From assembly GCF_003385455.1 (NCBI RefSeq), contig NZ_QNUF01000009.1, positions 1 to 64,000 of the forward strand: 64,000 bases of DNA, written 5' to 3'. A program made the translations under genes and the position numbers. Shown here piece after piece: positions 1 to 8,905 of the stretch. How positions within the stretch are numbered: position 1 is the first letter of the stretch; each line of letters begins with the position of its first letter. Source of the stretch: Chryseobacterium rhizosphaerae (GTDB taxonomy: Bacteria > Bacteroidota > Bacteroidia > Flavobacteriales > Weeksellaceae). The notes under the pieces were generated by a model. That model was not told the origin of the DNA. It did not search any database and saw nothing but the letters and a program-made list of their open reading frames with translations.

Positions 1-364
1 TTATACAAAAATAACAAGTATTCAATAATGCAATGAGGGTTGTATTTTAGCCATTACCCTACATTATACTTTATACATCCGACATTATACAAAAATAACA
101 AGTATTCAATAATGCAATGAGGGTTGTATTTCAGCCATTACCCTACATTATACTTTATACATCCGACATTATACAAAAATAACAAGTATTCAATAATGCA
201 ATGAGGGTTGTATTTTAGCCATTACCCTACATTATACTTTATACATCCGACATTATACAAAAATAACCAAGTATTCAATAATGCAATGAGGGTTGTATTT
301 TAGCCATTACCCTACATTATACTTTATACATCCGACATTGTACAAAAATATCCAAATATTCAAT
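1..364. repeat. 84-bp tandem repeat array, four full units plus a decayed fifth
   Basis: Units begin at 1, 85, 169, 253 and 338, so the period is 84 bp three times and 85 bp once (one inserted C near 267). Copies differ by only one or two bases; the fifth is diverged and stops near 364. Each unit holds an interrupted inverted repeat AGGGT-N15-ACCCT and several TTATAC-like words. The array starts at the window edge, so its true length is unknown. The reading frames inspected through the unit meet stops quickly, so it looks non-coding. Confidence 0.95.
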
Positions 365-372
365 TTCAGCAC

Positions 373-380
373 TAAATTTG
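373..380 (+). promoter_or_regulatory. -7 box (TAAATTTG) for the first AraC-type gene
   Basis: Exact match to the Bacteroidota -7 consensus TAnnTTTG, 15 nt before the ATG at 396. No TTG -33 element sits at the usual 17-23 bp; that position falls in the decayed fifth repeat unit. Confidence 0.5.
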
Positions 381-395
381 TAATAACAATTCATT

Positions 396-1283
396 ATGGA
401 AGTATTATCCAATTTTCAATATAAAAAGCTCTTTTTACCCCAGATAACGGATAAGATATTGGCGAATAATGCTGATATACAACTTTATAGGATAGAGAAT
501 TATCTTAAAGGGATTTTGATGCCGGTGATTCCATACCGTACCACCTTTAATTTCATTATTTTCATTACCAACGGCCATATTAAGCAGTATCTTGAAAATA
601 AAGAGTATCATGCCGAAAAAGGCGGAGTTATCTTTATCAAGCAGGGAACAATTACGGCTACCGTAGAATTGTCCGACGATATTGAAGGTTTTTTTCTGGC
701 TTATGAAAATAATATTCTCTCCGAACAGGAATTACCCAAACATAAAAGCAGCATTTTTTTCATGACTCCTTTTCTGAATCTGGACAGCCTGACCTATGGA
801 ACCATAACCCAGCTTCTCCCGATTATGGAGCAGGAATTGTGGTTGAATAATCTCAACGTAAATGATGTGGTGGTGACCATGCTCCACCTTATCCTGATCA
901 AAATGTTGAGTACAGATTCTGATACCCATCATAAATCAGCAACACGCCCTATGGAGTTGTCTCTTCAGTTCAGGGACCTGCTGTTTAAATATCATGTTGG
1001 GGAAAAAAGAGTGGCTTTCTATGCTGATAAGCTGTCTGTGACAGAAAGTTATCTCAATAAATGCGTAAAAGGGGTAACCCAGAAATCTCCGAAACAATGG
1101 ATCAATGAAATTGATATCAATTACAGCAAAGCATTGCTTCATTCCAGTAAAGATATTGCAGAAATAGCCTATGAGCTTAATTTTCATACAGCATCACATT
1201 TCACACAGCTTTTTAAAAAGATTGCAGGCATCACTCCAAAAGAGTACAGAATACAGTTTTTGAATAACAGAGTTCCGGTTTGA
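396..1283 (+). CDS. AraC-family transcriptional regulator
   Basis: 295-residue one-component regulator. Roughly residues 1-170 form a cupin-like sensing half; about 190-290 are the paired helix-turn-helix of the AraC/XylS family, ending in the typical HFTQLFKKIAGITPKEYR pattern. The family acts as cytoplasmic DNA-binding activators of nearby or distant genes; the ligand cannot be read from sequence. The ATG lies 15 nt after a consensus -7 box and directly after the 84-bp tandem array, so the array may lie in its control region. It converges on the topoisomerase gene, so its target is not obvious. Confidence 0.85.
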   Translation: MEVLSNFQYKKLFLPQITDKILANNADIQLYRIENYLKGILMPVIPYRTTFNFIIFITNGHIKQYLENKEYHAEKGGVIFIKQGTITATVELSDDIEGFFLAYENNILSEQELPKHKSSIFFMTPFLNLDSLTYGTITQLLPIMEQELWLNNLNVNDVVVTMLHLILIKMLSTDSDTHHKSATRPMELSLQFRDLLFKYHVGEKRVAFYADKLSVTESYLNKCVKGVTQKSPKQWINEIDINYSKALLHSSKDIAEIAYELNFHTASHFTQLFKKIAGITPKEYRIQFLNNRVPV

Positions 1284-1457
1284 TGAGTAAGATTATTTAC
1301 ATACCATAATGTCAATGGTCCATTTTGCTATGCAAGTCGATGAATTGACAATATTTATGTTTCCTTATGTCGAACCTATCCGGAAACTGTAATGAAGATA
1401 AATTAGGAGCTAATGTACTGCAAAGCAAACTTACCATTCACCATTGACATATTTCCT

Positions 1458-2564
1458 TTACATCTTTTCATTTTCCAGGATTTTAAGAACAAGTTTTTCT
1501 TCTTGAGTAAGACCTGCTTTTCCATCATTCTCTTCAATGACATCTAACTCATCAAGATATTTTTTTATAGTATTGTTTTCGTAAAGATTGATGACCAAAG
1601 GATGTACGTAATACTTTCTGCAGACCGCGACGGTATTTCCCAAATGTTTGGCAACGATATCCAGCGCTTCTTTTACCATCTTCTTATATTGAGAATCATT
1701 TTCAGCATATCCTATTTCCTTAAAAGCAATTAATGCACTTACCGTTCCGGACCATGTTCTGAAGTCCTTTGCCGTAAAATCTTCACCACTTATTTCTTTG
1801 ATATATTCGTTGACCATTCCGGAGTCTATAGAGTGACGGGTACCTTCATCATCAAAATATTGAAAAAGTTCCTTTCCCGGAATATCTTTGCATTTCTGGA
1901 CGAGTCTTGCCAGTTTTTTGCTCCTAAGGTCAATATGATGCTGAATACCTTTTTTTCCTTTAAATGAAAAACTGATTTTTTGCCCTTTTATTTCCACATG
2001 TTTATCCTTCAATGTGGTAAGTCCGAAAGACCCATATAGTTTTTCATATACATTATTGCCAATACGGATATTGGTCCGCTGCATTAGGCTGACAATTAAT
2101 GCCAGGACCTTCCGCTTTTCAAAATTCCTTAAAGCCAGATCTTGTTCCAGCTGAAGACGGATATCCGGCAATGCATAGCCAAACTGAAGCATTCTATAGA
2201 ATTTTGTGTGATTTCTTAAAGCACTCCAAAGAGGGTGGTAGCGGTATTGTTTTCTTTTTTTTACATCAAAACCGGTGGCCTGAAGATGACCATTGTCCAG
2301 CGCACAGATCCAAACGTTTTCCCAGGCAGGCGGAATAACCAGCTTATTAATTCTGGTAATCTCCTCTTTATCTTTGATTTTTTCTCCGTCTATATAATAA
2401 GAGTACTTCTTTCCTGTCTTTTTACGTGTAATTCCGGCAGTTTCTGCATCGGTGGTATATATAAGATGTACCGCCTTTGCAGATGCTTCCGGATCCTTCA
2501 TGATTTTAACAATCTTTGAAGGCCTAAGGTGAGAAATGATTTCTAAATCTGTATTCTTCTCCAT
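1458..2564 (-). CDS. DNA topoisomerase IB (poxvirus/bacterial type)
   Basis: 368-residue type IB topoisomerase, which relaxes supercoils through a 3'-phosphotyrosyl intermediate without ATP. The N-terminal half (about 35-130) is the small DNA-clamp domain; the catalytic domain follows. Catalytic residues read from family patterns are Arg163 (QRTN), Arg269 (DFRTWSGT), His307 (HLGNT) and Tyr319 (just before VHP), with further Lys residues near 185-205. Length matches bacterial members. The ATG is at the left end of a short gap before a small lipoprotein gene on the same strand, so the two may be co-transcribed. Confidence 0.9.
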   Translation of the reverse strand: MEKNTDLEIISHLRPSKIVKIMKDPEASAKAVHLIYTTDAETAGITRKKTGKKYSYYIDGEKIKDKEEITRINKLVIPPAWENVWICALDNGHLQATGFDVKKRKQYRYHPLWSALRNHTKFYRMLQFGYALPDIRLQLEQDLALRNFEKRKVLALIVSLMQRTNIRIGNNVYEKLYGSFGLTTLKDKHVEIKGQKISFSFKGKKGIQHHIDLRSKKLARLVQKCKDIPGKELFQYFDDEGTRHSIDSGMVNEYIKEISGEDFTAKDFRTWSGTVSALIAFKEIGYAENDSQYKKMVKEALDIVAKHLGNTVAVCRKYYVHPLVINLYENNTIKKYLDELDVIEENDGKAGLTQEEKLVLKILENEKM

Positions 2565-2573
2565 AAAACATGG

Positions 2574-2741
2574 TTAAGAGTTTTTACCCTTCGAAAAAAT
2601 CAGTAAAAGAATCACTACTATTGCACAGACTAAGATAATTCCCCACCACATTCCTGCCTTAAAAATTGTTTCTACTGCTTCACAACTTGTGAGTGTTAAC
2701 AAGCTTAATATCGCTATACTGTAAATGCTCCATTTTTTCAT
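2574..2741 (-). CDS. very small lipoprotein with one membrane segment
   Basis: 55-residue protein starting at the ATG complementary to 2739-2741 and ending in TAA at 2574-2576. It has a short signal with lipobox LTSC (Cys20), then about ten residues, then a hydrophobic stretch (about 31-50, starting MWWGII) and a basic tail KGKNS. It sits 9 bp upstream of the topoisomerase start and about 20 bp downstream of the stop of the next minus-strand gene. It is easily missed because of its size. Small proteins of this build recur in Chryseobacterium genomes; function unknown. Confidence 0.65.
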   Translation of the reverse strand: MKKWSIYSIAILSLLTLTSCEAVETIFKAGMWWGIILVCAIVVILLLIFSKGKNS

Positions 2742-2760
2742 AAGTATATATTTTGGGGTG

Positions 2761-3198
2761 TTAGATTCTGAGAAGATCAGCTCTCCATCTTTTTATAGAT
2801 CTTTTAATTTCATCACCAGAAATATTTTCCTGGAGAGCTTTTTCTAAAAGTTCTTTAAATTCATCATCATAAGTGAATCTTAATGCCGCGATTTGATCAA
2901 ACTTTAATTGGTCAACAATTTCATCGGATCTTTTATTGAAAATTTCAAAATACCGCTGCTTAAACTCCAGAATAACCATTCTGTTCTGAAGTCCCAAGGC
3001 ATAATGCTGTCTTGTCATAAATGCAAGATAGAAAAGCAGGAAAATTACAATGGAAAATAAAATCCAGGTCAGCTGATTTCCCGGATCATCTGTTATTTTA
3101 TAAATTCCAAAAATCTCCAATACAATTAATATTGGAAGATAAATAAAATGATGAGGTGGATAAAATTTCCTGTGATTCCTGTAGTTCTGTTCTTTCAT
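2761..3198 (-). CDS. DUF6526-like membrane protein
   Basis: 145 residues from the ATG at 3198. A longer reading to 3285 adds a Phe/Ile/Cys-rich stretch that looks like translated non-coding DNA, so the internal start MKEQNYRNH is preferred. Two membrane helices (about 20-36 and 43-62) are preceded by YPPHHF and followed by a charged helical cytoplasmic domain rich in Glu, Lys and Arg. The order NHRKFYPPHHFI, two helices, then RQHYALGLQNR is how I recall the DUF6526 family, known mainly from Bacteroidota. No function is established. Confidence 0.65.
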   Translation of the reverse strand: MKEQNYRNHRKFYPPHHFIYLPILIVLEIFGIYKITDDPGNQLTWILFSIVIFLLFYLAFMTRQHYALGLQNRMVILEFKQRYFEIFNKRSDEIVDQLKFDQIAALRFTYDDEFKELLEKALQENISGDEIKRSIKRWRADLLRI

Positions 3199-3393
3199 AT
3201 AGGGAATACAGCAATAATCTTTCCAAAAAATTATATTATTAGTAATAAATGACGTTTTGTGGTATGAAAATAATATTATAAACAAATTATAATAAATGTT
3301 TTAATGTGTCATTCCTGTTGAAAATTAGAACTTTATTGTTGAATTATCAGTTTCATCAATTTTTCCGGTAGATGGTTTCCATTAAAAAATCCT

Positions 3394-3401
3394 TAACTTT
3401 G
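3394..3401 (+). promoter_or_regulatory. -7 box (TAACTTTG) for lipA
   Basis: Exact TAnnTTTG match 16 nt before the lipA ATG. No clear TTG -33 at the usual spacing. Confidence 0.55.
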
Positions 3402-3417
3402 AACTTCAATTTTAGAA

Positions 3418-4284
3418 ATGGAAAATTTAGTTCAAGACACTACCGTTCAAAAACCAAAATGGATCCGCGTAAAACTTCCTACCGGAAAGAACTACCGGGA
3501 ACTTAGAACTTTGGTTGATAAATATAAACTCAACACAATTTGCCAAAGCGGAAGCTGTCCCAATATGGGAGAATGCTGGGGAGAAGGTACCGCTACTTTC
3601 ATGATTTTGGGAAATATCTGTACCAGAAGCTGCGGATTTTGTGGAGTAAAAACAGGAAAACCACTTGATGTAAACTGGGATGAACCTGAAAAAGTTGCCC
3701 GTTCCATCAAATTAATGAAAATCAAACACGCTGTTCTTACCTCTGTAGACCGTGACGATCTGAAAGATATGGGATCAATCCTTTGGGGTGAAACTGTAAA
3801 TGCCGTAAGAAGAATTTCTCCGGGAACCACAATGGAAACATTAATTCCGGACTTCCAGGGACTTACCAAGCATCTTGACAGATTAGTGGATGTAGCTCCT
3901 GAAGTAATTTCTCATAATATGGAAACCGTAAAACGTTTAACCCGAGAAGTGAGAATTCAGGCAAAATATGAAAGAAGTCTTGAGGTTTTAAGATATCTGA
4001 AGGAAGCAGGACAGAGAAGAACCAAAACCGGTGTAATGCTTGGGTTGGGAGAAACCAGAGACGAGGTTTTTCAAACGATTGAAGACATCAGAAATGCAAA
4101 TGTAGATGTCATTACTCTTGGACAATACCTGCAGCCTACTAAGAAACACCTTCCTGTAAAAAAATTCATTACTCCGGAAGAGTTTGATGAGTTTGGAGAT
4201 TTTGCAAGAAGCTTAGGGTTCAGACACGTTGAAAGTTCACCTCTTGTAAGAAGTTCTTATCACGCAGAAAAACATATTCACTAG
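3418..4284 (+). CDS. lipA: lipoyl synthase
   Basis: 288-residue radical-SAM enzyme that inserts two sulphurs into octanoyl groups on the lipoyl domains of pyruvate, 2-oxoglutarate and glycine-cleavage complexes. Both iron-sulphur sites are visible: the auxiliary-cluster motif [12 protein letters not shown] (about 42-53) and the radical-SAM motif CTRSCGFC (about 68-75). The C-terminal RSSYHAE motif that closes over the auxiliary cluster is present, so the protein looks complete. It stands alone, with a consensus -7 box before it and a strong terminator after it; lipB is not adjacent. Confidence 0.96.
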   Translation: MENLVQDTTVQKPKWIRVKLPTGKNYRELRTLVDKYKLNTICQSGSCPNMGECWGEGTATFMILGNICTRSCGFCGVKTGKPLDVNWDEPEKVARSIKLMKIKHAVLTSVDRDDLKDMGSILWGETVNAVRRISPGTTMETLIPDFQGLTKHLDRLVDVAPEVISHNMETVKRLTREVRIQAKYERSLEVLRYLKEAGQRRTKTGVMLGLGETRDEVFQTIEDIRNANVDVITLGQYLQPTKKHLPVKKFITPEEFDEFGDFARSLGFRHVESSPLVRSSYHAEKHIH

Positions 4285-4295
4285 ACAATATACAG

Positions 4296-4321
4296 CCGCT
4301 CAGAAATGAGCGGTTTTTTTT
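4296..4321 (+). terminator. rho-independent terminator of lipA
   Basis: CCGCTCA-GAAA-TGAGCGG hairpin followed by eight T, 12 nt after the lipA stop codon. Confidence 0.9.
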
Positions 4322-4398
4322 ATAGAGAAGGTGGCAGATAATAGGGAGTAGGTTTTAGGCTACCCGGGGTGAATAATATGGGTTCTTTATTCTTTTTA

Positions 4399-4447
4399 GA
4401 ATAAAGAATAAAGAATAAAGAATAAAGAATGAAGAATGAAGAATGAA
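4399..4447. repeat. heptamer microsatellite (GAATAAA x4, GAATGAA x3)
   Basis: Seven uninterrupted 7-bp units: four GAATAAA then three GAATGAA. It lies between the lipA terminator and the end of the convergent AraC-type gene, so it is in neither reading frame. An inverted sequence just upstream (TTCTTTATTC, 4383-4392) could pair with the first units. Confidence 0.9.
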
Positions 4448-4463
4448 CATGTTGTTATTAAAA

Positions 4464-4535
4464 TTCAATAGGAACGGGCTTTATCCCGTTTTTAAAAAGA
4501 TTACCCTGCCAATTCGGCTTTAGCCAAAACCTAAA
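4464..4535. repeat. double-hairpin intergenic element, copy A
   Basis: Starts TTCAATAG, then hairpin AACGGG-CTTTAT-CCCGTT, a spacer of about 22 nt, then the word CGGCTTTAGCCAAAACCTAA. The same order of parts recurs at 26226-26294 with a different first stem. Both copies are intergenic. Confidence 0.6.
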
Positions 4536-4546
4536 AATCCGCGGGA

Positions 4547-5446
4547 TTATTTATTACATGAAGATTCTTTTGTAATAATTCCGATCCTTCCATTAATTTC
4601 AATAGGTTTAAATTGTTTTTTCTTAAACTCAGACGGTGTTTCTCCGGTATGCTGTTTAAATAATTTATTAAAATAGGAAAGGCTCTCAAACCCTACCTGA
4701 AAACAAACTTCCGTTACAGAATAATCTTTCAGCAGAAATATTTTGGCCTGGTTGATTCTGTAATTATTCACAAAATGCGTGAAGGTCATATTTGTTTGCT
4801 TTTTAAAATAGCGACAGAAAGCAGGGGTGCTCAGGCTTACTATTTTTGCAATTTCATTCACATTAGGTTTCCTGTCATGGTTTTCATGGATGTAATCGTA
4901 AATGGTTCCCATTCTGATCTTGTCATTCAAAAACCATTTGATTCTGGTATCTTCTTTATTGAGTTCTTTTACATCTGTAGAATCTGCAAGGATTTGTAGA
5001 ATTTCTATCAACCCGATAAGCGATGAAAAAGAATTTTTTTCTTTCATGGCCTGAAGTTTTTCTACGATTATTTTCTTCGTTTCCCCTGAAAAGGATAATC
5101 CAAGATAAGATCTCTCCAACAGATTTCTGATACTCTCAAATTCAGGAACAGGCAGAATAATATCCTGAAGAAAATTTTCGCGCATTTGCAGTACCAGCTG
5201 CTTGCATTCTGTCTGAATACCGTAATCAAAATTAAGATGAGGTACATTGGACCCTATCAACAGTAAATCACTTTCTGTAAAGGCGGAAATATCCTTTCCC
5301 ACATGTCGGATTCCATTGTTTGCTTCTACATAAACAAGCTCTATTTCAGGGTGATAATGCCAGAAAAAACAATTTTTCAAAGAAGGTGAAAAAAGCTTGA
5401 AAGATTTCCCTTTATCAAACGCTATAATTTCTTTCTGGATTTTCAT
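4547..5446 (-). CDS. AraC-family transcriptional regulator, divergent from an MFS efflux gene
   Basis: 299 residues. N-terminal cupin domain (about 1-150, with HYHPEIELVYVE and PHLNFD typical of metal- or sugar-sensing AraC cupins) and C-terminal double helix-turn-helix (about 190-285: VNEIAKIVSLSTPAFCRYFKK, then FESLSYFNKLFKQHTGETPSEF). It is transcribed away from the MFS transporter across a 180-bp gap, the classic layout of a local regulator and its target. No operator is obvious in the gap. The transporter is the most likely target; the inducer is unknown. Confidence 0.85.
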   Translation of the reverse strand: MKIQKEIIAFDKGKSFKLFSPSLKNCFFWHYHPEIELVYVEANNGIRHVGKDISAFTESDLLLIGSNVPHLNFDYGIQTECKQLVLQMRENFLQDIILPVPEFESIRNLLERSYLGLSFSGETKKIIVEKLQAMKEKNSFSSLIGLIEILQILADSTDVKELNKEDTRIKWFLNDKIRMGTIYDYIHENHDRKPNVNEIAKIVSLSTPAFCRYFKKQTNMTFTHFVNNYRINQAKIFLLKDYSVTEVCFQVGFESLSYFNKLFKQHTGETPSEFKKKQFKPIEINGRIGIITKESSCNK

Positions 5447-5626
5447 TTTGTTCTGATTTGATTGTTTCTCGATTTAAAATTAAACAAAAAGGTTAATATG
5501 GAGCAAATTTTTATCATTTCAAGAGAGGTAAAATTCAATATTTCTTTCGATTTTTGCACTTTCATAAGTAAAGATGGAATACCATTTTTAATTTCTAAAA
5601 AATAATTTCAGAAAAAAGAACATATA

Positions 5627-6826
5627 ATGAAGATTGATAAAAGGATAATCCCGTTAGCGATTGGTGGATTAGGAATAGGAACGACGGAGTTTACCGTGAT
5701 GGGATTACTGCCGGATATTGCAAAGACATTGGAAATTACGATTCCTCAGGCGGGACATTTAATTTCTGCCTATGCAATGGGTGTGGTTATTGGTGCCCCT
5801 ATTCTTATCGGATATTCGGTGAAATTCCCCCCGAAAAAGGTATTGATGGCCTTTATGATTCTGTTTACTTTATTCAACGGACTTTCTGCTATAGCTCCAA
5901 ACTATACTACCATGCTGATTATAAGATTCATGTCCGGACTTCCGCATGGAGCATTCTTCGGAGTGGGAACGGTAGTGGCAGCTAAAATGGCTGGGAAGGG
6001 CAAAGAAGCATTTTATATATCGATGATGTTTACGGGACTTACCGTAGCGAATCTCGTCATGGTTCCTCTGGTGACGTATATTGGACATACATTCCATTGG
6101 AGGCTGTATTTTGCTATTGTAGCTGTGATCGGGCTTTTTGCCATATTATTTTTAAAACTGTGGCTTCCCGCAATGGAATCCAATCAGAATACACATTTCC
6201 TGGAGGAATTAAAATTCCTTAAGAATAAACAGTCGTGGTTGGTCCTTACCATTACAGCGATTGGATTTGGAGGGCTTTTCACATGGCTTAGCTACATTAC
6301 TCCTTTAATGACGGTTGTCTCGGGGATCCAAAGCAGTCAGATGGCTTATGTAATGGTTCTTGCCGGAGCCGGAATGGTAGTAGGTAACCTTGTGGGCGGT
6401 GTAGTTTCAGATAAGCTTGGTCCGGAGAAAACCTGTGCATTATTGATTTTCCTGATGATGATCTCTTTAACAGGAGTCTTTTTCCTTTCCGAGCATCAGA
6501 ATATAGCTCTTGTACTGACTTTCATGTGTGGAGCGTTGTCAATGTCTATTGCTTCACCCATCAATATTATGATGATGAAAGCGGCACCCAATAGTGAAAT
6601 GATGGCTGCAGCTTTTATGCAGGCCGGTTTTAATATTGCCAATGCTATGGGCGCTTTCTTTGGAGGAATTCCATTAGAATATGGCTTGCCTTTCAATTAT
6701 CCTGCCCTGGTAGGGGTGGGAATGACCTTTATAGGTGTTGTCGTAAGCGTAAGATATATGTATTTGTACGGTAGGACACCTGCTGAAGAAGAAGCCGTTA
6801 CAGAATGCGTTTCATGTGACAAATAA
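5627..6826 (+). CDS. MFS efflux transporter (DHA1, AraJ/YdhP-like)
   Basis: 399-residue transporter with 12 predicted inner-membrane helices. The N-terminal pattern IGTTEFTVMGLLPDIA and SGLPHGAFFGVG in helix 4-5 are hallmarks of the DHA1 sugar/drug proton antiporters related to AraJ, YdhP and PbuE. These export small sugars, nucleosides or drugs; the substrate cannot be assigned here. It is divergent from an AraC-type regulator and followed by a bidirectional terminator, so it is probably a one-gene unit. The C-terminal tail is short, charged and contains two Cys. Confidence 0.85.
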   Translation: MKIDKRIIPLAIGGLGIGTTEFTVMGLLPDIAKTLEITIPQAGHLISAYAMGVVIGAPILIGYSVKFPPKKVLMAFMILFTLFNGLSAIAPNYTTMLIIRFMSGLPHGAFFGVGTVVAAKMAGKGKEAFYISMMFTGLTVANLVMVPLVTYIGHTFHWRLYFAIVAVIGLFAILFLKLWLPAMESNQNTHFLEELKFLKNKQSWLVLTITAIGFGGLFTWLSYITPLMTVVSGIQSSQMAYVMVLAGAGMVVGNLVGGVVSDKLGPEKTCALLIFLMMISLTGVFFLSEHQNIALVLTFMCGALSMSIASPINIMMMKAAPNSEMMAAAFMQAGFNIANAMGAFFGGIPLEYGLPFNYPALVGVGMTFIGVVVSVRYMYLYGRTPAEEEAVTECVSCDK

Positions 6827-6853
6827 AAAGAAAAGATTTTATTCTTTATACAA

Positions 6854-6885
6854 AAAAAGCTGTTTCCATCTGGAAACAGCTTTTT
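6854..6885. terminator. bidirectional terminator between the MFS and SpoIIAA-like genes
   Basis: Perfect 15-bp stem AAAAAGCTGTTTCCA / TGGAAACAGCTTTTT with a 2-nt loop. A-tracts on the left and T-tracts on the right serve both convergent genes. Confidence 0.92.
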
Positions 6886-6899
6886 GTTTACAAATAGGT

Positions 6900-7280
6900 T
6901 TATACCTCTACCTCATCTCCGTTTTTACACCAGTAGAGCGCATTGTATAAGTTTTCTTTTGGAAAAGATTTAAATTCTCCCGGCATAACGACACTGAAAA
7001 TGTTTGTAAAGTTCTGTACGCCTTCGTTGTCTGTGACAATAGCTGTACGGTTCCATTTGGTGAGATTTTTTAATCCTAAAAGAGCATCTTCAAGCCATGC
7101 CCCTATGGTAAATTTATCCAGATCAGTATCCAGGTACAGTAAATAATTAAGCTCGCCAAATTGATCTACTTTCTCTTTGACACGCGGAATTACCAGTCTT
7201 TCAAAATCCTCTCTCGTCACTTCTCCCGTTGCATTGAATGCCGCAACATTCTCCGGAGCTTCTGGAATAATTGTTATCAT
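6900..7280 (-). CDS. SpoIIAA-like (STAS-related) protein
   Basis: 126-residue soluble protein of the SpoIIAA-like family (PF11964 type). The fold is suggested by ATGEVTREDFE near the start, the central YLDTD strand, a helix LEDALLGLKNLTKWNRTAIV and the closing motif VMPGEFKSFP. Members are small cytoplasmic proteins with a STAS-like fold, of uncertain role and usually without the phosphorylatable Ser of true anti-sigma antagonists; no obvious one is seen here. It stands alone, convergent with the MFS gene. Confidence 0.75.
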   Translation of the reverse strand: MITIIPEAPENVAAFNATGEVTREDFERLVIPRVKEKVDQFGELNYLLYLDTDLDKFTIGAWLEDALLGLKNLTKWNRTAIVTDNEGVQNFTNIFSVVMPGEFKSFPKENLYNALYWCKNGDEVEV

Positions 7281-7397
7281 AGTAAAATATTTTATGGTGG
7301 TTTGATTTTAAGTGAAAGAACAATAATTAAACCATAAGTTGCCAATAAGTTGTTAAAATTCGCACAAATATTGTTATTTTTAATGTAAAATATTAAT

Positions 7398-8603
7398 ATG
7401 GATCTCAAATCAAATGAGCCTTTTTGGCTTTTAAAGAATGGATTAATGACATCATATCCCTCTCTGAAATCAGATGAAAAATGTGATGTTCTTATTATTG
7501 GTGGTGGAATTACGGGAAGCCTTATAGCCCATCAGATGATAAGAGACGGATACGATACCCTCCTTATTGATAAACGGGAGCTGTGTAACGGCAGTACTTC
7601 AGCTACTACTTCAATGCTGCAGTATGAAATAGATGTACCTCTTTTTGAATTAATAGACAAGATAGGAGAAAAGGGGGCAGTTTTAAGTTACAAAGCTTGC
7701 TCTGATGCTATTGATACTCTTGAGATGCTTTCCTCATTAATAAAATCAGATGCAGGATTCAAACGGAAAAAATCACTGTATTTTGCTTCCAGAAAGAAAG
7801 ATGTCGAATGGCTGCAAAAAGAGTATAAAACCAGAAAAAAGGCCGGTTTTGAAGTGAAATGGGTAAGCGGAGCCCAGGTATTGGAAGAATTCGGATTTGA
7901 AAATACCTTTGGAGGAATTGTATCAAAACAAGGAGCCAGCATCGATGCTTTTCACTTTGCCCATGAATTATTCAGCCACAATGTAAAAAAAGGACTGAAA
8001 ATATTTGATAAAACTGAAATGGTAAAAGTAGACTATCATAAAGGGTTTAACCTGGTTACTGTCGATAGTGGATGTCAGATCAAAGCAAAGAAAATCATCT
8101 ACTGTATTGGTTATGAAAGCAAAAGTATGATAAAGGAAAATTTTGTAAACCTGAAAAGTACATATGCCGTGGTTTCAGAAGTTGACACAGATAAATTTAA
8201 AAATATCAGGAATACATTAGTCTGGAATACTGATGATCCTTATCTGTATATGAGGACTACTGATGACGGGAGACTCTTAATAGGAGGTGGGGATGAAGAT
8301 TTTTATGATGCCGGAAAAAGAGATGCAATATTGAATAAAAAAGAAAAAGAAATACTGAAAACCCTAAAGAAAATAAAACCGGATTATCATTTTTATACGG
8401 ATTTCGTTTGGGCCGGAACTTTTGGGGAAACCAAAGACGGACTTCCCTATATTGGGGAACATAAAAAGTTCAGGAACTCCTATTTTATTCTGGGATTTGG
8501 TGGAAATGGAATCACCTTTTCTGTAACAGGAATGGAAATGGCTTCTCTGTTTATGAAAAATAAAAAACATGCCTTATCGCGCTATTTTAAATTTGGACGG
8601 TAA
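7398..8603 (+). CDS. FAD-dependent oxidoreductase (DadA-like)
   Basis: 401-residue flavoprotein. The Rossmann dinucleotide motif IIGGGITGSLIAHQM lies at about 33-48, with an acidic strand end (LLIDKR) after it. The C-terminal FAD-contacting segment (WAGTFGETKDGLPYIG, then FILGFGGNGITFSVTGME) matches D-amino-acid dehydrogenase/glycine-oxidase-like enzymes (DAO, PF01266). Related proteins often carry a C-terminal Rieske domain after this point, but this one stops at the end of the flavin domain. It is probably cytoplasmic and oxidises an amine; the substrate is unknown. Confidence 0.8.
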   Translation: MDLKSNEPFWLLKNGLMTSYPSLKSDEKCDVLIIGGGITGSLIAHQMIRDGYDTLLIDKRELCNGSTSATTSMLQYEIDVPLFELIDKIGEKGAVLSYKACSDAIDTLEMLSSLIKSDAGFKRKKSLYFASRKKDVEWLQKEYKTRKKAGFEVKWVSGAQVLEEFGFENTFGGIVSKQGASIDAFHFAHELFSHNVKKGLKIFDKTEMVKVDYHKGFNLVTVDSGCQIKAKKIIYCIGYESKSMIKENFVNLKSTYAVVSEVDTDKFKNIRNTLVWNTDDPYLYMRTTDDGRLLIGGGDEDFYDAGKRDAILNKKEKEILKTLKKIKPDYHFYTDFVWAGTFGETKDGLPYIGEHKKFRNSYFILGFGGNGITFSVTGMEMASLFMKNKKHALSRYFKFGR

Positions 8604-8626
8604 TAAGGGAGGTCAATTGTTGTAAG

Positions 8627-8680
8627 ACCACCCCGTCAAAAATTCAAAGAATTTTTGCCACCCCTCCGGAGGAGGGGAAT
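8627..8680 (+). repeat. 54-bp palindromic intergenic element, copy 1
   Basis: Starts ACCACCCCGTC, then an inverted repeat CAAAAATTC-AAA-GAATTTTTG, then a second one around CCCCTCCGGAGGAGGGG. An inverted copy with about six differences in 54 bp lies at 26136-26189. The rest of the 302-bp gap (8604-8905) holds only the terminator at its right end. Confidence 0.85.
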
Positions 8681-8868
8681 ATCACGTCTCCCATCGTAAT
8701 ATTCATCATGATCTCCATAAAAATCGCAGATTTTCAGAACTTAAGTGTACTTCTTATACGCAAAGCTTGTCACTTAAAATAACTTAAGTGCTCAAGAAGC
8801 TTTTATAACTCTTGACTATGTTGAATCTTCGATTTGTGGTTGTAATAAAGTAAGCTGTTTCATAATAA

Positions 8869-8901
8869 AAAACCGATGACTACAATTTAGTCATCGGTTT
8901 T
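8869..8901. terminator. bidirectional terminator
   Basis: Perfect 14-bp stem AAAACCGATGACTA / TAGTCATCGGTTTT with a 5-nt loop, between the convergent FAD oxidoreductase and DUF4139 genes. Confidence 0.92.
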
Positions 8902-8905
8902 AAAA

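Noticed and set aside
1..364. CRISPR array
   Set aside because: Units are contiguous and nearly identical along their whole 84 bp; there are no variable spacers and no cas genes.
3492..3869. 125-residue frame antisense to lipA
   Set aside because: It is a shadow of a highly conserved enzyme gene, with no start signal or family features.
4464..4535. Simple terminator for lipA
   Set aside because: lipA already ends in a strong terminator at 4296-4321, and the same two-hairpin order recurs elsewhere, so it is treated as a repeat element.
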